A DNA stretch of 14,636 bases from an uncultured Clostridium sp. (GTDB taxonomy: Bacteria; Bacillota; Clostridia; Peptostreptococcales; Peptostreptococcaceae), in NCBI GenBank assembly GCA_900539645.1, contig UQCY01000035.1, forward strand, positions 1 to 14,636, written 5' to 3'. The notes beneath the pieces are model-generated. The model made no database searches and was not told the origin of the DNA. It saw only the letters and a program-made list of their open reading frames with translations. This document shows, piece after piece, positions 14,352 to 14,636 of this stretch; the first letter of the stretch is position 1; every line of letters starts with the position of its first letter. The translations under genes were made by a program, and so were the position numbers.

Positions 14352-14636
14352 CTAAATTATTTTCTCAATTATATCGAGGTAGCACTTTACTATATCAAAT
14401 CCGAGAATATTCAATATAGCTGCGATAATTATATACGGAGCAAAAGCAATTTTTTTATCCCTATTTCCACAGATAAATCTTATAATCAAAAATATTGCAG
14501 AAACAAGAAAAGAGCCCGGTATCAACGATAACGAACTTTTAAATCCAATAGTCATAGCACAAAGAGCATACACACCTATATCTGGTTCTAAAAATATATA
14601 CAAATGTACTCATTTTAGATATTTCGCTCTTATTCT
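14352..14636 (-). pseudogene. Probable frameshifted C-terminal part of a type IV prepilin peptidase (A24 family)
   Basis: The last 83 codons before the stop at 14352 read as three hydrophobic helices. Two stretches resemble the prepilin peptidase C-terminus: PDIGVYALCAMTIGFKSS, which aligns with the GDxK...GxK region holding the second catalytic Asp, and KKIAFAPYIIIAAILNILGF, which aligns with the final helix (IPFGP...). This frame is closed upstream by TGA (14612-14610), and the TTG at 14603 has no ribosome binding site. The neighbouring minus-strand frame is open from the window edge (…NKSEISKMSTFVYIF). Removing one base from the T5 run (complement of 14590-14594) would join the two frames. 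The usual Gly before the Asp is Pro and the Lys is Gly, which suggests decay. A sequencing error at the run, or a different small membrane protein, remains possible. Confidence 0.45.

Noticed and set aside
1..14636. Defence system, prophage, insertion sequence, CRISPR array or tRNA gene
   Set aside because: Both strands were read for repeats, transposase-like frames and RNA gene folds; nothing supports any of these.

Overview
The window is a low-G+C chromosomal segment in which every supported gene lies on the minus strand, so transcription runs from the high to the low coordinates. Codon use (AGA, ATA and other AT-ending codons), strong AGGAGG-type ribosome binding sites and gene content all point to an anaerobic Firmicute. 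The best guess is family Peptostreptococcaceae (Clostridioides/Peptostreptococcus relatives). This is inferred from gene order and recalled synteny; no search was run. The content is mostly conserved housekeeping. There is no transposase, phage gene, CRISPR array, tRNA or rRNA.

Layout in transcription order: 14636-14352, probable frameshifted 3' part of a type IV prepilin peptidase. 14314-13754, pth (peptidyl-tRNA hydrolase). 13623-10180, mfd (transcription-repair coupling factor). 10100-9087, PrsA-like foldase lipoprotein, ended by a strong terminator. 8865-7252, MurJ/SpoVB-family flippase with its own promoter. 7220-5622, methylase-MazG fusion (YabN type). 5400-5122, hup with its own promoter and a hairpin after the stop. 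5014-4772, rqcP. 4753-3845, ppx/gppA. 3844-3353, a 492-base non-coding gap. 3352-2432, galU. 2378-2271, a 35-residue membrane peptide too short for routine gene calling. 2240-918, rho. 815-615, rpmE with its own promoter and a terminator with a 25-bp stem. 427-1, the N-terminal part of a DUF1385 (YqhQ) protein cut by the window edge.

The order pth-mfd-(prsA)-flippase-mazG-rqcP matches the Bacillus subtilis spoVC(pth)-fin-mfd-spoVT-yabM-yabN-yabO block, but the sporulation-linked members (fin, spoVT, yabP, yabQ) and divIC are absent here. That fits a lineage that does not sporulate. The left part (rho-rpmE-DUF1385) is the usual Firmicute termination/ribosome cluster that leads towards prmC/prfA. 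Functionally the window joins RNA and translation upkeep (rho, rpmE, pth, rqcP), DNA upkeep (mfd, hup, mazG) and envelope work (galU, flippase, PrsA).

The most unusual region is the gap between ppx and galU. It holds a 128-base stretch with only 11 G/C, followed by a dense, partly helically phased group of DnaA-box-like 9-mers (one perfect TTATCCACA, one TTATACACA and several one-mismatch copies). This resembles the architecture of a replication origin or DnaA titration site, but no dnaA or dnaN is nearby. Two promoter-like sequences facing galU overlap the same boxes. Start codons were corrected by Shine-Dalgarno position for rpmE, galU and ppx. Four genes appear to start with TTG and one with GTG.
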